A stretch of DNA of 64,000 nt, taken from the NCBI GenBank assembly GCA_905250125.1, contig CAJNOL010000795.1, forward strand, positions 1 to 64,000, given 5' to 3'. Both the position numbers and the translations under genes were made by a program. A model generated the notes under the pieces. It ran no database searches. It worked only from the letters and a program-made list of their open reading frames with translations, and was not told the origin of the DNA. Below are positions 9,689 to 22,300 of this stretch, one piece after another (within the stretch, counting starts at the first letter, position 1; every line of letters begins with the position of its first letter). Source of the DNA: Rotaria sordida. Its lineage: Eukaryota > Rotifera > Eurotatoria > Philodinida > Philodinidae.

Positions 9689-10957
9689 TTTTCTTCGTCG
9701 TAACAAATAGAGATTTTATTTAATGAATACAAAAAAAAAAAAAAAGAAAGCTAATATAATAATTAAATGTTTCGCGCTTATATATTACTTCTCTTTACAA
9801 TCTTATATTCCAACAATATTAAATTCTTCAATAAAATCTAACATCGATTGATTTTCTAAACTTTAGCTTTAGGCTATTATTAATATACAGCAAGTACTCT
9901 CGTATTGATTTAAAATTTTTCTTTGATCATCATTTGATCAGTGTTCCTTATGAGAATATTTTTTTTTTCCTATGTGATTTGATCTTGATCGAATGTATTA
10001 TTTAGGAAAAAAAAAGACTTACCGAACGGGCAACCATGTTGAATTGATTTGTAAAAAAACGAGAATATTAGAAAAAAGCACGAAGATCTAATATAGAAAA
10101 TAAAAATAATTTGTAAGAAAAAAAAAAAGTGCATATTATAAATGATAATATCCAGAGTTTGTCTATAATTGCTCTAATCTCTATTCATTCATTATATAAA
10201 CAAATAATGATGTGCAGAAACGTTTGTTTTCACTAGCATGTCAGGAATCTATCATATGTTTGTAATTGATAACGAGAATATTGATATGATTTTGAAAAAA
10301 AAAAAAAGAATTTCTTCCTGTCTTCTGATCGACAATGATGATGAAGGAATTTTCGTTAGATAAATACACATAAGAATGATGAGTTTCATAGCAGATGGTG
10401 AACTGATGATTAGAACCTATAAACATGATGAAAGCATACAATGGAAAATCAAGTGTGTATGTATATATGTCCGGGTCATTCTGCCATCAGCATATATATG
10501 AATATGATTTATGAGAATTACAAATGCATCAAACTAATAAGATAACAAGAAAATTGAAGACAAGAAATGAATTAAGATATACTCTTACTTTCACGTTCAA
10601 TATGAAAAAATGAGGTTATTCTCACTAAGCTTGTATATTTATGTCCCTATTATTTTCTAATTTACTTACATATTAAAAAAGATAAAAAAGGTATATACAA
10701 CTATTTAATGAGTTTTATATACAACAATTATTTTTTTTTCTTTTTTTTTTTTCATGTAAAGATCGATGTATGTTCAATTTGTTGATCGAATAATTTTTAA
10801 GCAAATATAATTCTTCTTTTTTTTTTTTTTTTTATGATATGTACTTGAACTTTTGGAATTAAGAAGAGAAGAAAATTTTTGTCATTCATTCGTGATTTCA
10901 CCTTGATTTATTTGTAATTGGGATCATGTCTCTTTATATGCATATGCATAAAGCTAT

Positions 10958-10981
10958 ACATATATATATATATATATATAT
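10958..10981. repeat. (AT)n microsatellite
   Basis: A run of about 12 AT dinucleotides. Similar runs occur at 28219-28239 and 51576-51606 and, shorter, at 19480-19500 and 49858-49875. Confidence 0.9.
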
Positions 10982-11309
10982 GTTCATCCGCCTACAGGCG
11001 TGTATGCGTTTCATTTAATTGATTAGATAGAAAGAAAAGAAGATCGACAATTGAAAATGAATTTCAATTGTGTTTGATCAGCTTCTTCTTTATATATAGT
11101 GTTGTCTTTGCTCTTTTCTTTTTTCAACAATGACAATGAGATTTATGAAGATGTTGAATTATCAATTGAATACAGACGACAATGATTGAATAGTTCAATA
11201 GAAGCCATGAATTAAGAGGAGTATATGTCGATAGATGGTTACTAGAAATATAGATATTTAAATGTCATCATTTTGATAACTAATAATGGTTTAATTTTTT
11301 TTTAACTTA

Positions 11310-11697
11310 GGAAGAAAATTCTCCAGCTGATAAATCGCTTTTGAATCGAGATCACCTGCATTATGCAGGCTCGAATGAGCTATGAATACTTTGAAAAGCG
11401 TTCGTATGCTCAGCTTATCGCTGAGGAGATATTGGACTTTTACAATATTTTTTTAAATTAATGCTGTAGTCCAGGAAGACTGATTTTCAAATTTCGACTT
11501 GGAATTTTGTGTAGAGACAGAATTTAATGCAAATAGTTTATTGCGAAATTTTCAGGTCTTTTGATTTGTTCCTATTCTTAATTAAAAATGTAAAAGACAC
11601 GTTATTACCATACTTTCAGGATATTCATAGTTTATTTGGGCCTATATAATGCGCATAGTCTCGAGTCAAAAGCGATTTTATAGGTTGGAGAGCTTCC
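11310..11697. repeat. foldback element, family A copy 1
   Basis: GGAAG ... AAATCGCTTTTGAATCGAGA on the left pairs with the complement of TCGAGTCAAAAGCGATTTTA on the right. The interior TTTCGACTTGGAATTTTGTG, then TAGTTTATTGCGAAATTTTC, AGGTCTTTTGATT also occurs, diverged, in PLD introns at 26715-27305 and 29095-29335. Three copies of one dispersed palindromic family therefore lie in this window. Confidence 0.65.
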
Positions 11698-14600
11698 ATT
11701 GTTGGTAAAGATAGGATCGACTCAGTTCAGTCCGTAATATGCTAAGTAAACTTTAGATTCGGTTCGGTTGAAATTTTGAAAAACCTGAACTGATCCCATT
11801 TCTAACTCGTAAATGCAACAAAAAAAAAGACGATCTAGTTTTGTTGGATGATCCTAAATATGCTATTAATTTTGTGCTTGTAGGTAAATAAGTAATGAAA
11901 AAGATGCAAGATAAATGAATTGACTTGAGGTTACAGTGAGTGTGAAATCTGCTTGATAATATTTTGCCTATGGATATTCCTCCCTGCCTTTTAATCATTA
12001 TGTTTTTACATGATTATGACGAACATTAGCCATACAAGATATTGTAGAATGGATGATTCTTCGTTACTCATTCTTATTTTCCTATGTTTATTTCAATAAT
12101 AGATGTTCATTTTCAATGAATTTCTCGAAAACAAATACAATTTAATCTTCATAAATTGTATAAATCAATGAAATATATTTTAGAGTATTCGATATAATTT
12201 TGAAATGAAAATAATATTTCTCAGGTGAATTTTGAATATATTTGGAAGAGAGTCTCAAACGTTAAAAGTAACTCTCGATCATAAAATAGCTATATTTCAG
12301 AAAATATTAACATATAACAATTCAATTTCATTTTATAGATAGAGAAGAGTCAGAATTATATTTTTGTAAATAGAAAAAGTCTTCATCTCTCTTGAGTCAC
12401 AATTTATGAGCATTTTATAGTAAAAGAAATGAATCATCTAGAATCAGTATTTGCTGATAACAATGATCACATGAATTTAGAAGTCCTTAGCTATCATAGT
12501 CGAGTAATCGTACTCAATGAATTAAAGGTAGAATTTCATCGGCAAGAAACTCTTATATATATACATATGTTGAATTTAATACCTCTTTGTCTTTGTTAGT
12601 TATTAATCATATACATATCATTTGGGATGATATTGTTAGCTGATATATATATATGATAGTTCTGAGACAATCTGATAAACTTTATTTGATTATAGAATGG
12701 CATCTGTTCTCTGTTAAGTAAATATGCAATGGATCGGTTATATATTAATATCGTTTCACAATAAAAATATAAAAAGAATTTAATCAGAGAATTTTTTTAA
12801 AATTTCTTATATCAATGGATTTCTTGGAATAATATATTCATTGAATCATACTATTAAATATAAATTTTATTCTATAAATTACTTAATGATGATTTTTAAT
12901 CAGTGATGAAGATTAAAAGATTTCCAGTATAATTTAAGACATTCTCTTTCAAATTAAAACCAAGTATTTTATTTAAGTTGTAAAAATATCATTCAAGAAA
13001 AACTATTCAAGGTTAGTTTTCTATACCTGAAAATTTACAAATGATATGTTTCTCAAGTTTTTCTGCTTAATACTTTGACTTATGATTATAATAGATCATA
13101 TTACCATATTAGAAGAAAATATACAACAACTTGAATCCCACAATTTATATTAAGGTTCGACACATGGTAACGATGATCAAATAACGGTATAAATTTAGAG
13201 AAAATATCAATTACTTTAATTCTATTGAATGTTATCCATGAAGTCTATACATAAACATTGTTACTGAATATCTTAAAGAATAAAAGTGTGTTGATAACTT
13301 TCAATTAAAAGAAAATAAAGCATCGAAATTTTTCAATCATGTATATTTGAAATTGTCATTGAAAATTTCGTTATAACGATTTCATTGATAAAATTTAAAG
13401 AACTAAGTATAAATAAACTTGTCAGTGCGACTCCGTGAGAGATTCACGAAAAATTAAATTTATCCCATTTTACTTTTATGTTTTTCAAGCTACTATGACT
13501 TTCATATTTTTCATCCTTTAGTCTTCTTAGGTGTAGATGGCCATGTTTCATTTACCCACACCACACACACACACATACGAAAGTCCTAAATAGATTAAAA
13601 TATTCTTACAGCTTTTAAAAAGTGAAATGAGAAAAATATGATTTATCGTGCGTCTAAAGAAAGTGTGAAACTCATAAATTCTAACTTTTATAAATTTATG
13701 ATATATTGTCAGAGAGATTAAAATAATTTTAAAAAATGTCAAATAAATAAATAAATCCTTGTTAGACTCATTTAACATCGTTATACTGAGAAAAAAACTT
13801 ATTTGTATCCTCAATGCATAAGTTCTTTTCTTCTAATTATAATATATACGATACACGTCATAGGAAGCGACAAATATTATTTTATTTTTCCTTCTGTTGG
13901 TATTAGCCTACTATACACATTGATTTAATCGTTTAGTAAGTTTCCAAGCACGCCATCCTTTCTTTCGACGAGCTTTGACAAATACTGTCGAGTTTTGCCT
14001 GAACTTAGAATTCAATTAGTTCATACTTTTCTATGGCTGTCCTATTCTGACTCTGCTAGGTCAATAATACCACCACGCTACTGATTGACACCCACAATAA
14101 GACCCTTTTGCTACATTAAATATTAACTCTCGCAATATTTTGACCAGTTAGAATCTACAGTAGAAATCTTAAATTTTCCGAATACTTTGAAAGTTCAAGA
14201 ATGATTGCAGCACGTTTATTCTAGCGCCTTTTCTCATTGCTATAGAAATGTATTCGATGATCTTTGACTTTCCTCTTCTCACCTTCTGGATGCTAGGAGA
14301 CGAGCTGGAAAAATCTCGGCTTAAACTGACGCTCACTATTTTCTTCGAAGATAAATATGAGTTCCATAAAATGCGTTATAATTTGCATAGATAAGTTACT
14401 TATTGTATGTTGACAACATTTTATAGTTATTTTCAAATAAGGTGACATCAAAACATTAGCTAAACTACGATATTTTCTTGTTGTTTTTGCATCTAATTAT
14501 TTGTAGTCAATAGATGATTGTTAACGATTTTTTTTCTTTTTCTATTCTTTTCATGATTCGATTACTAGAAAAAGAAGCACGTGTAGTGGAAGAAGAATTG

Positions 14601-15245
14601 AATAAAAAGCCACCTGCGAAAGTATATACACTACACAAGCACAGTATAATTTGTATGTAAGAGTAGTGATCAAACCTTACACGACGCACATATTGTTTTT
14701 CTCTTTTCTTTTTTTTTTCTTTTTGCCAATTGACATAGCATTCGAATGAAGAAGAATCTTTTTCTTTTTACTTACGAGTGGTATTCTTATGAGACTGATA
14801 ATTGATAGAAAATAATGAGCAGAAACGGATGTATATGTGTCAATGTATCTCATTGCATACTATCATTTTTATTCTTTTTTTTAAAAATATATATTCGATT
14901 TTATTGCACGATTAATTCCTTTCGGTGTCCGTGATATCATAAATTTTGTTTTCATTGAAAGATTATGTTAACTTTTTTCTTTTTGCGTTCCTATTAACAT
15001 ACCACAATATTATAAATTTGCGTCACATGGATAGTTAAAGTGAAGACATTCTTTCTATGAAAAAGAAGAGAATGTAACGTGCTAAAAGACCATAGGGACA
15101 AGGTTCTTTCATTCATTTCTTAAGGAAGAAAAGAATAATCAGAAATAACTTCATGGTGCTGCATACATAAAAACTAGATCTTTATTGTTAAGAAAAAACC
15201 TATAGTTAAGATTCATTTTTTTACAATTGAACGGTCGTTTTCTAG

Positions 15246-17808
15246 ATGTCTGAATCAATCGAGACTAAATCATTGAGTCGTTATCTTCAAGGACTTACTA
15301 TCATTCAAATATTTCTCGCTTACGTATTTGTTGTTAGTGGTCTTTTTGTTAATCTACTTCAACTTCTCTCAGCATGTGTCATATGGCCAATTAATCGAGC
15401 TTTGTATCGAAAGATAAACTATCATTTAGCAACGATTATATGGAGTCGTAAGTTTTCTAAATTTTTTTTTTTTGTTAAAATTGCATTTGAATATTATTTA
15501 TTTATAGAAATGACATTTGTCTATCAATGGTGGTAAGTTATTTGTCTTTATTCATAGACAAAAAAAATGTCATGAATCAAAAGTCTTTGTTATAATTATA
15601 TTGCATGTTACACTTCGCGTTTTTTTATTCATTAAATAACCTTAATCGACAAATGTTCGATGCTCTCATATGAGAGGGTGATTCTTTTGGGAATATATTT
15701 TATTTATTTCTATTTGTTGTCTAGGTCTAATTCTGATATAACAGTTTATATTAAACCTGAAGATTTAGAAAAAATGCGTCAAGAAAATTCGTTATGGTTA
15801 GGTAATCATCGATATGAAGTCGATTGGTTACTTGGTTGGGTTATTACACAAAGACTTGGATTAACTGGAGTTAGGTTTTATGAAAAAATTAAACTTTTTT
15901 AAATTAGACTTCAAATATAGGGTTCAAAAATTTTTGGCAAACAATCTCTTCGTATATTACCTATAGTTGGTTGGTGTTGGTATTTTACAGAATCAATATT
16001 TCTACGACGTGTTTGGAATAAAGATAAAGCTAAACTTGAACGTGATATACAGCGACTTGTTGATAATTATCCAAAAAATTATAATTTTACTGTAAGATTT
16101 CTTCTTTTTTTTTTCCATCAAAATAATTTTGCAAATATTTTAAATTTAAAAAAAACAAATAGTTATTTCTATCATGTGAAGGAACTCGTTATTCAAATGA
16201 AAAACGTCTTGAAAGTATGAAAGTAGCAAGAGAAAAAGGTTTACCTGAATTACAACATCATATTTTACCAAGAACAAAAGGTTTTGTTTTTGTTATGAAA
16301 GGTGTTCATAAACATAGTAAGTTTAGTTTTGAATTCTTTGTTAGCATTAGTTTTTGTTTTTTTAGTTACGGGAATTTATGACATAACAGTTGGATTTCAA
16401 ACTCCAAAACGTCCTGAATTATCAAATCTTTTAATTGGTCAACAATGTCAAGCTGAATCTTTTATTCGACGTATTCCAGTATCAGAAATTCCCTATGATG
16501 ATGAAGAAAAATCTGCTCAATTTATTCATAAACTTTTTCAAGAAAAAGTAATTTATTATTATTTTTTTCTTTTATTTCTCAATAGGTATGATTTTATTTT
16601 TGTTTGTTTCAGGATAAAATATTTGAATATTTTGTACAACATGGAACATTTGATGGAGCTGGCAATCCAAAAGCATTAGATTTAAAACGTAGAAAGCAAG
16701 ATTTAATTATTGAACTTAGTTGTTTAATTCTTATTGGATTACCATCAATCTATTTATTCATTCTATTTTTATTATATGGATCACTTTGTTCGCAGATTAT
16801 TTTTCTTTTTATTATTATGGCAGGTAATTTAAAAAGAAAACTTCTGAAAAAACTTATAGTAGATATGTGTACTCCCGCTCGCACCCTAATGAAAGATATC
16901 ACTCATTATTTGAGCGATCATTTCATCCCTCCGTTTCTCTTCTTATTCATCCATCAGACGGCTATACCTTAATCATACCAGCTGTGAAAGTCTATTTTTA
17001 GAAATTTTGAAAAAGTCATGTACATCAAACACCGGAAAGTTAAGAGAAAGGATTTATTTGTTGGCAAACTTATTCTTTCTGAGATACCATTTATTTTATA
17101 ACCTTATTTCACATTCATTTGTGAAATTCGCGCCGCCGTCTGAGAAGCGTTTAGGTGGTTTCCAGCCTTACCTTTTTTTTAGGCGCGGTGCACATTTCTG
17201 ACTTATAGGAACATCAGTTGTATTTGAATTCTCAAAGGAAATGAGAAATAATTTTTATTCTCTTTTTTTAGATTGTCTTTTGTATTGAAACAAATATTAA
17301 TTTTTTGTTTCGTTGTTATATTAAAAATAAAAAAACTTTTCTTTCGGTTTTATGTATAGATATTTCAAAGTTCGATTCATAGAAACGAATTTTCTTAGAT
17401 TCACAGTTAAAATTCAATCGAATTTAGTTGATAGTTTTATCATGCATCACAGTGTTCTGGCAAATTATGTTGATGATATCCTTGCTTGAATGAATCTTTT
17501 GCTAGAATCTTTATTGACGTTGCGATCTATAGTTTTATAAATGAATTCAAAAATTTTCAAAACATGATACAGTTGTTTATCTCATAAGACACTTTCAAGA
17601 TATATCTGTCTATAAATAATTCATTTTCATGTATTGAAATCTTATACATAAATATCATTGAATGGAATTTCCGGTTCTAGACCAAAAAAAAAAGTTATAA
17701 TGACAACATATATATATATTTCGTTTTTTAGGTATATTCGGTGTTCGTTTAATGATTCAAACAGCAACTCGACCTAAACATTCTACCAATCCCATCAAAG
17801 AAAAATGA
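15246..17808 (+). CDS. lysophospholipid acyltransferase, AGPAT3/4 (LCLAT) type
   Basis: Eight exons, 15246-15447, 15508-15532, 15725-15869, 15921-16091, 16163-16316, 16366-16547, 16613-16823 and 17732-17808, join in frame to 388 aa (vertebrate AGPAT3/4 are about 376-378). The enzyme transfers an acyl group from acyl-CoA to lysophosphatidic acid or another lysophospholipid at the ER or Golgi membrane. The NHX4D catalytic motif is NHRYEVDW (His104, Asp109) and motif III is EGTR (187-190), followed by LPELQHHILPRTKGF, a segment strongly conserved in AGPAT3/4. An N-terminal membrane segment lies at about 20-48 and a C-terminal one at about 300-345. Intron 3 uses a GTTAGG donor. Intron 7 is 908 bp against about 50-190 for the others; exon 2 is only 25 nt. 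The start is the first ATG and fits the family length. Confidence 0.93.
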
Positions 17809-19338
17809 AATGTTTCAAACTAATTTTTGTGATTGTTTGTTTCAGGGTTGTTTTTTAATAAAAAAAAAATTGCCTGTGTATTTATTTAACAAATAAGCAA
17901 TCGATCAAAGATGTTTGATCAGTCAAAAAACATGAAGCGAAAAAGAATGTTGTAGAAAAAGAAAAGAAAGAACCACGGAATACATATTTATATGCAGAAA
18001 AAAAAAAATAAATCACAGAAAAAGGAAATAAATAGTATTATACACACACTAGCACATATTGCTAATTTAAATTATTAATCAAAATATCATTATTATAATT
18101 TTCAATATTACCTAACAAAAGTCACATTATTTCTTAATTTTTTTTTATAAATAGATTAGAGGAATGGTAAATTATGTCCACATTATATTGGGAACAAGTC
18201 CTAAAATAATAATAAAAACAAAAATAATAAATTCTTTTAAATGTAACATGTCTCAGAAATTCTGAAATAATTTTAAAAATTCATCATTCTTATATATAAC
18301 AAGAACAATTTTTTTTTAAAAATTTGTTAGACTATTGTATTGATTTAGTACTAATTTATTATAATGTTTGAGATCGATAGTTTCCACGATAACGAAAAAA
18401 AAAGGACCTTATCACGATGATTATGTTCTATTTTATTATTTTCTTGGGTGTTATTTTAAAAATACTTATTCAAACAAAAACAAAACACATATTAAATTAT
18501 CAATGTTCATGAATTCGATTATCATTTTAACTGTTTTCGTCGACACATAAACGAATATTCAACTTTAACATTGAGATACCAACTCTGTCAAAAGATACCC
18601 TTTTTATAGCGGTGTATTCCAGTACTTCATCAAACACTGATACCAGCATGTTCGTGTGCACTAACTACACTCAGCTAGTGACGTCGATCGTCAGTAAACT
18701 GAAACTATGCATTCCTAGCAAAGGGTGATCCTTTGCTGCTATTTGATGTTATAATCTATTAATACAAAAGCGACGAGATGTTACATGAAGAACTGTTGCT
18801 ATTGTCTAATAATAAGTTTTTTTTTCTTTTAAATATGCACTATTAATTCAGTCCCTTTCTATAGGTATCTCATGATTATTTATCATAATGCAATATACAT
18901 AACGTCATTTTGTTTTTTAGTTCTGTACGTGAGTGATAGAATATATGTTGTTCATATTATGAAGATCATTATTGCTCATGTGACAAAAAATACGTGCTTA
19001 CTGTTGAGAATAAGAAGGTGCTCACATAAACAGGTTTTATTATAGTTTCATTCTCATAATTCTACATACAGAACATCAATTAGATTTGCTGTTCATATGT
19101 TATTCAGATATTGTCTTTCGGAAGAGCAATTTAAAACTTCGGATTTTTAGGAGTACAGACATATCATATGTGATATAATAAACACAAACTCCTGTAGAGT
19201 TAATTCGTTTTAAGGGTATTGAAATCCACATACATCTCTTAATCAACTTAATGATTAAAAAAAATCTGTCCAGAAAGAATTTTCTGTTTCGGTATATGTT
19301 TATTTTCAGAATTTCTAGAATGTAATTTAAAATTTTAC
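17809..19338. other. spacer between AGPAT and PLD 3' ends
   Basis: This is the convergent 3' flank of the two genes. The missing terminal coding exon of PLD should lie here on the minus strand (see that entry), but I could not identify it by content. The rest is AT-rich with homopolymer runs. Confidence 0.4.
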
Positions 19339-22300
19339 CTTCACGCGTTCGAAGACTTGGTAAATAATTTTCTTCATCAAGAAAATAAAGTGGATATTCA
19401 ACAACTGTACCTTGAATATCTTTTAATTTTTCTTGTGCCTAAATAAAGAAAAAGAAAAAGAATTTCTAATTAAATAATATATATATATATATATATATAC
19501 TTTTAATGGATCAATATCTTTTAATTTTGGTGATTCAGTGTAATCACCAACTTGATCAAATCTTCTAACACGATCACTTGGTAATGTTGCAAATACTTCT
19601 TCATATATAAGTGTATTCTTTCTTGCAACATCTCGAAAATAATCATAAAATTCATCTGATATTGGATCACTTAAATCAATATTATTAGGATTTTCATGTA
19701 GAATACCTAACAGCATCCTAGAAAAAAAAATATTTAATTATCATCAAAGAAAAATAAAAAAAACATACGCAAAAAGTCGTTTTCTCCAACTAGCACAAAA
19801 TTTTCCTACACGAATTTGTTTTTTATTAAATACACCGTTTTCTTCTTCACGATCATTTATAACAACACAAAGTTCACTATCACGTTGACCAAGTAATGAG
19901 CGATCATTTATATTAGCACTACCACAGATTGCCATACGATCATCAATTATCATTAATTTTGAATGTACATATATTATTTCAGTTACCTAACACAAAAATT
20001 TATTGTATATTTCATTAGAAATTATTTATCATTTACTTACAAAAACACCCATTAAAACATCATGAGCACGCATACCATAAAAACTAACATAATCATCGGG
20101 TGGAACACCTGAAAAAAAAAGAAGATAGACCATTGTTTTATTGGTAACAATTTTTATGTTTTCTGTCTCATAATAATAATAATCTATTTTATTTCATTAT
20201 ACGATAATTAATATATAACCTATATGACGGCGAAAATCGCAAAAATTGTCACAGACGGCACACTTTTAGTATAACGTAAGAAGAAATCATCATGACAACT
20301 TGATAGTTTTCTTGTTGAAAAGAGCAAATCTTCTAGTACAAAAATTTGGTTTCAAATATCTGCCGAAGGCTGACAAGTTCTCTATATGCTTTTGAAATTC
20401 AGAAGAAAACTTCGATCCTCTAACAAGGAAACTTTTTCAACTAATCAATTACTTTCTCCCTACAAGTTACTGAATTATGAACTATCGACCAAGCTGATGC
20501 CGAATATGACCAAATAGAAATTTCCTTAGATCTTCATATGCTACTTTTCCAGAAAAACGGTTATCCGGATTAACAAACATTTTGCCAAAATCGTTGTGTG
20601 ATCTACTCAGATTATAGAGTATATCAAGTTGTCTATAAGACAATAATGTTTCCTATTTGCCAAAAATAGGTTTTAAGTAAAATAATATCATGAAGATTGT
20701 CACAATGAAATATTATTAAGTATCTATTGTATGACAGAGATGTGCAGTATTACTCTGTCCTGTAGGGTAAGGGTAGGAAAATGTTTCTTATTCAAGATAA
20801 AGAGCATAAAAACAGGTTACCTTGCACATCTCTATTGTATGAATTAAAGTGGTTGTATTTGCTACAAACAAAAACGATTTAAAACAGAAAAATTTACTCT
20901 TCTCTAGGCAATTTAATGTTCTATAATCTGAACCTATGTGTCTCCGTTCTTTTTATTTTGAAAAAATATGTTGATTATTATATTTCCAAAAATCTTCTAT
21001 TGGTATTTAATTTCTTAGAAAATTTTTCATTGATTATAATTTATGATATTTACCTGCTTTTTCCAATCGTTTGAATAATGATGATTCACCTTTAGTAATT
21101 GAACGCATAATAAAATATAGTACAGCTTGAACTGCATTAACATTATCAAATCCAGGCAAAAGAGGAAGAACAATATAGATTCGAAATTTTTCACGAGATC
21201 TAAAATAAAAAAACCAAGAAAAATAATATAATAATTTTACTTTTAATCATAAAATAAATGACAAACGTATGTGCTCGTAATATTCTTCGATAAAGAGCTT
21301 CAGCCAATTGATTTTTCACTACACTATCTCCAGCAATAGTAATAAAAAATTGATTCTAAAAAATAAACAAATAAACAAAATAATAATAATAATTTTTTTT
21401 CCTTCATTAACATACTTCAATATAAATATAATATTTTGCAGCATCAATCATTTGTACATAAGCATTTTGAATTGAATTTTCAATAATTTTTGTTCCAATT
21501 GACCATGGTCCTGCAGAACGAAGACACTAAATATAAAAAGAAAAATACATATTAATTATTTGTTTTTATCTATTTAATAATTTACCTGAGCATCGACTTC
21601 AAACGGTCGAGCATCAAGAAAATCTTTCCAATTAGTAACTCGTAATTCTTCTGGATCATCATATGTTTTTGGTAATAAAAATGGATAAGATTCTCCATGA
21701 CGAAATTTTTCACACTTAAAAAATAAAGAAAAAGTCAAATTCAATTAAAACAAAAAAAATTAAATAAAACAAAATCTTTGTTATACTTTATGAATATTCC
21801 AACGTTGAATAAAATGTCTTGCAACATCACGAGCTACTGAACCAAATACAACAAGAGCTTCATCATGCCATGGCATACGTGGTACTAATTTTCGATCAAT
21901 AAAATCTATTTTGAAATGAATATTTTGTTGTAACCAAAAAAAAAAAAAATAAATAAATAACCTTCAGTATGTCTTTCAAGCAATTCAAAATCTTTTTCAT
22001 ATGAATTTGAATAATCTTTTCCAATAAAATATCGATGTTTTGTATCAATAACTGGTGATGGTCCAATAAATGATTGTGGTTCTTCAGGTCTTTCTTCATC
22101 TTCAGAATCTTCTTCTTGATTACTTTTTCTCATTATCTTAAATAATAAAAAAAAATTTTTTTTTTTTCATTTCATTTTTTATTTTCTCTAATTTACTTGA
22201 ACTAATTTTCTCCATCTACGAGCATATTTTTCTGGTCGTAGAGCAGCATCTTCATCATCTTCAAGTATTTTTTGTTCAGTAGTTATGGGTTCGTCTGTAA

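Larger units (their letters stand above)
9689..15245. other. 5.5 kb stretch without a convincing gene
   Basis: Very AT-rich. It contains a foldback element (11310-11697), an (AT)n run at 10958-10981 and a short (CA)n run near 13559-13573. Two short coding-looking scraps stand out but lack support: minus 13919-14000, which reads FVKARRKKGWRAWKLTKRL before a stop and is preceded by a TTCAG, and plus 14553-14625, which reads KEARVVEEELNKKPPAK. I found no exon partners for either. The end nearest 15246 should include the AGPAT promoter. Confidence 0.4.

Noticed and set aside
10023-10037. first exon MVARS with GTAAGT donor for the HMG-box gene
   Set aside because: No acceptor upstream of the HMG frame joins it without a stop; the ATG at 9688 suffices.
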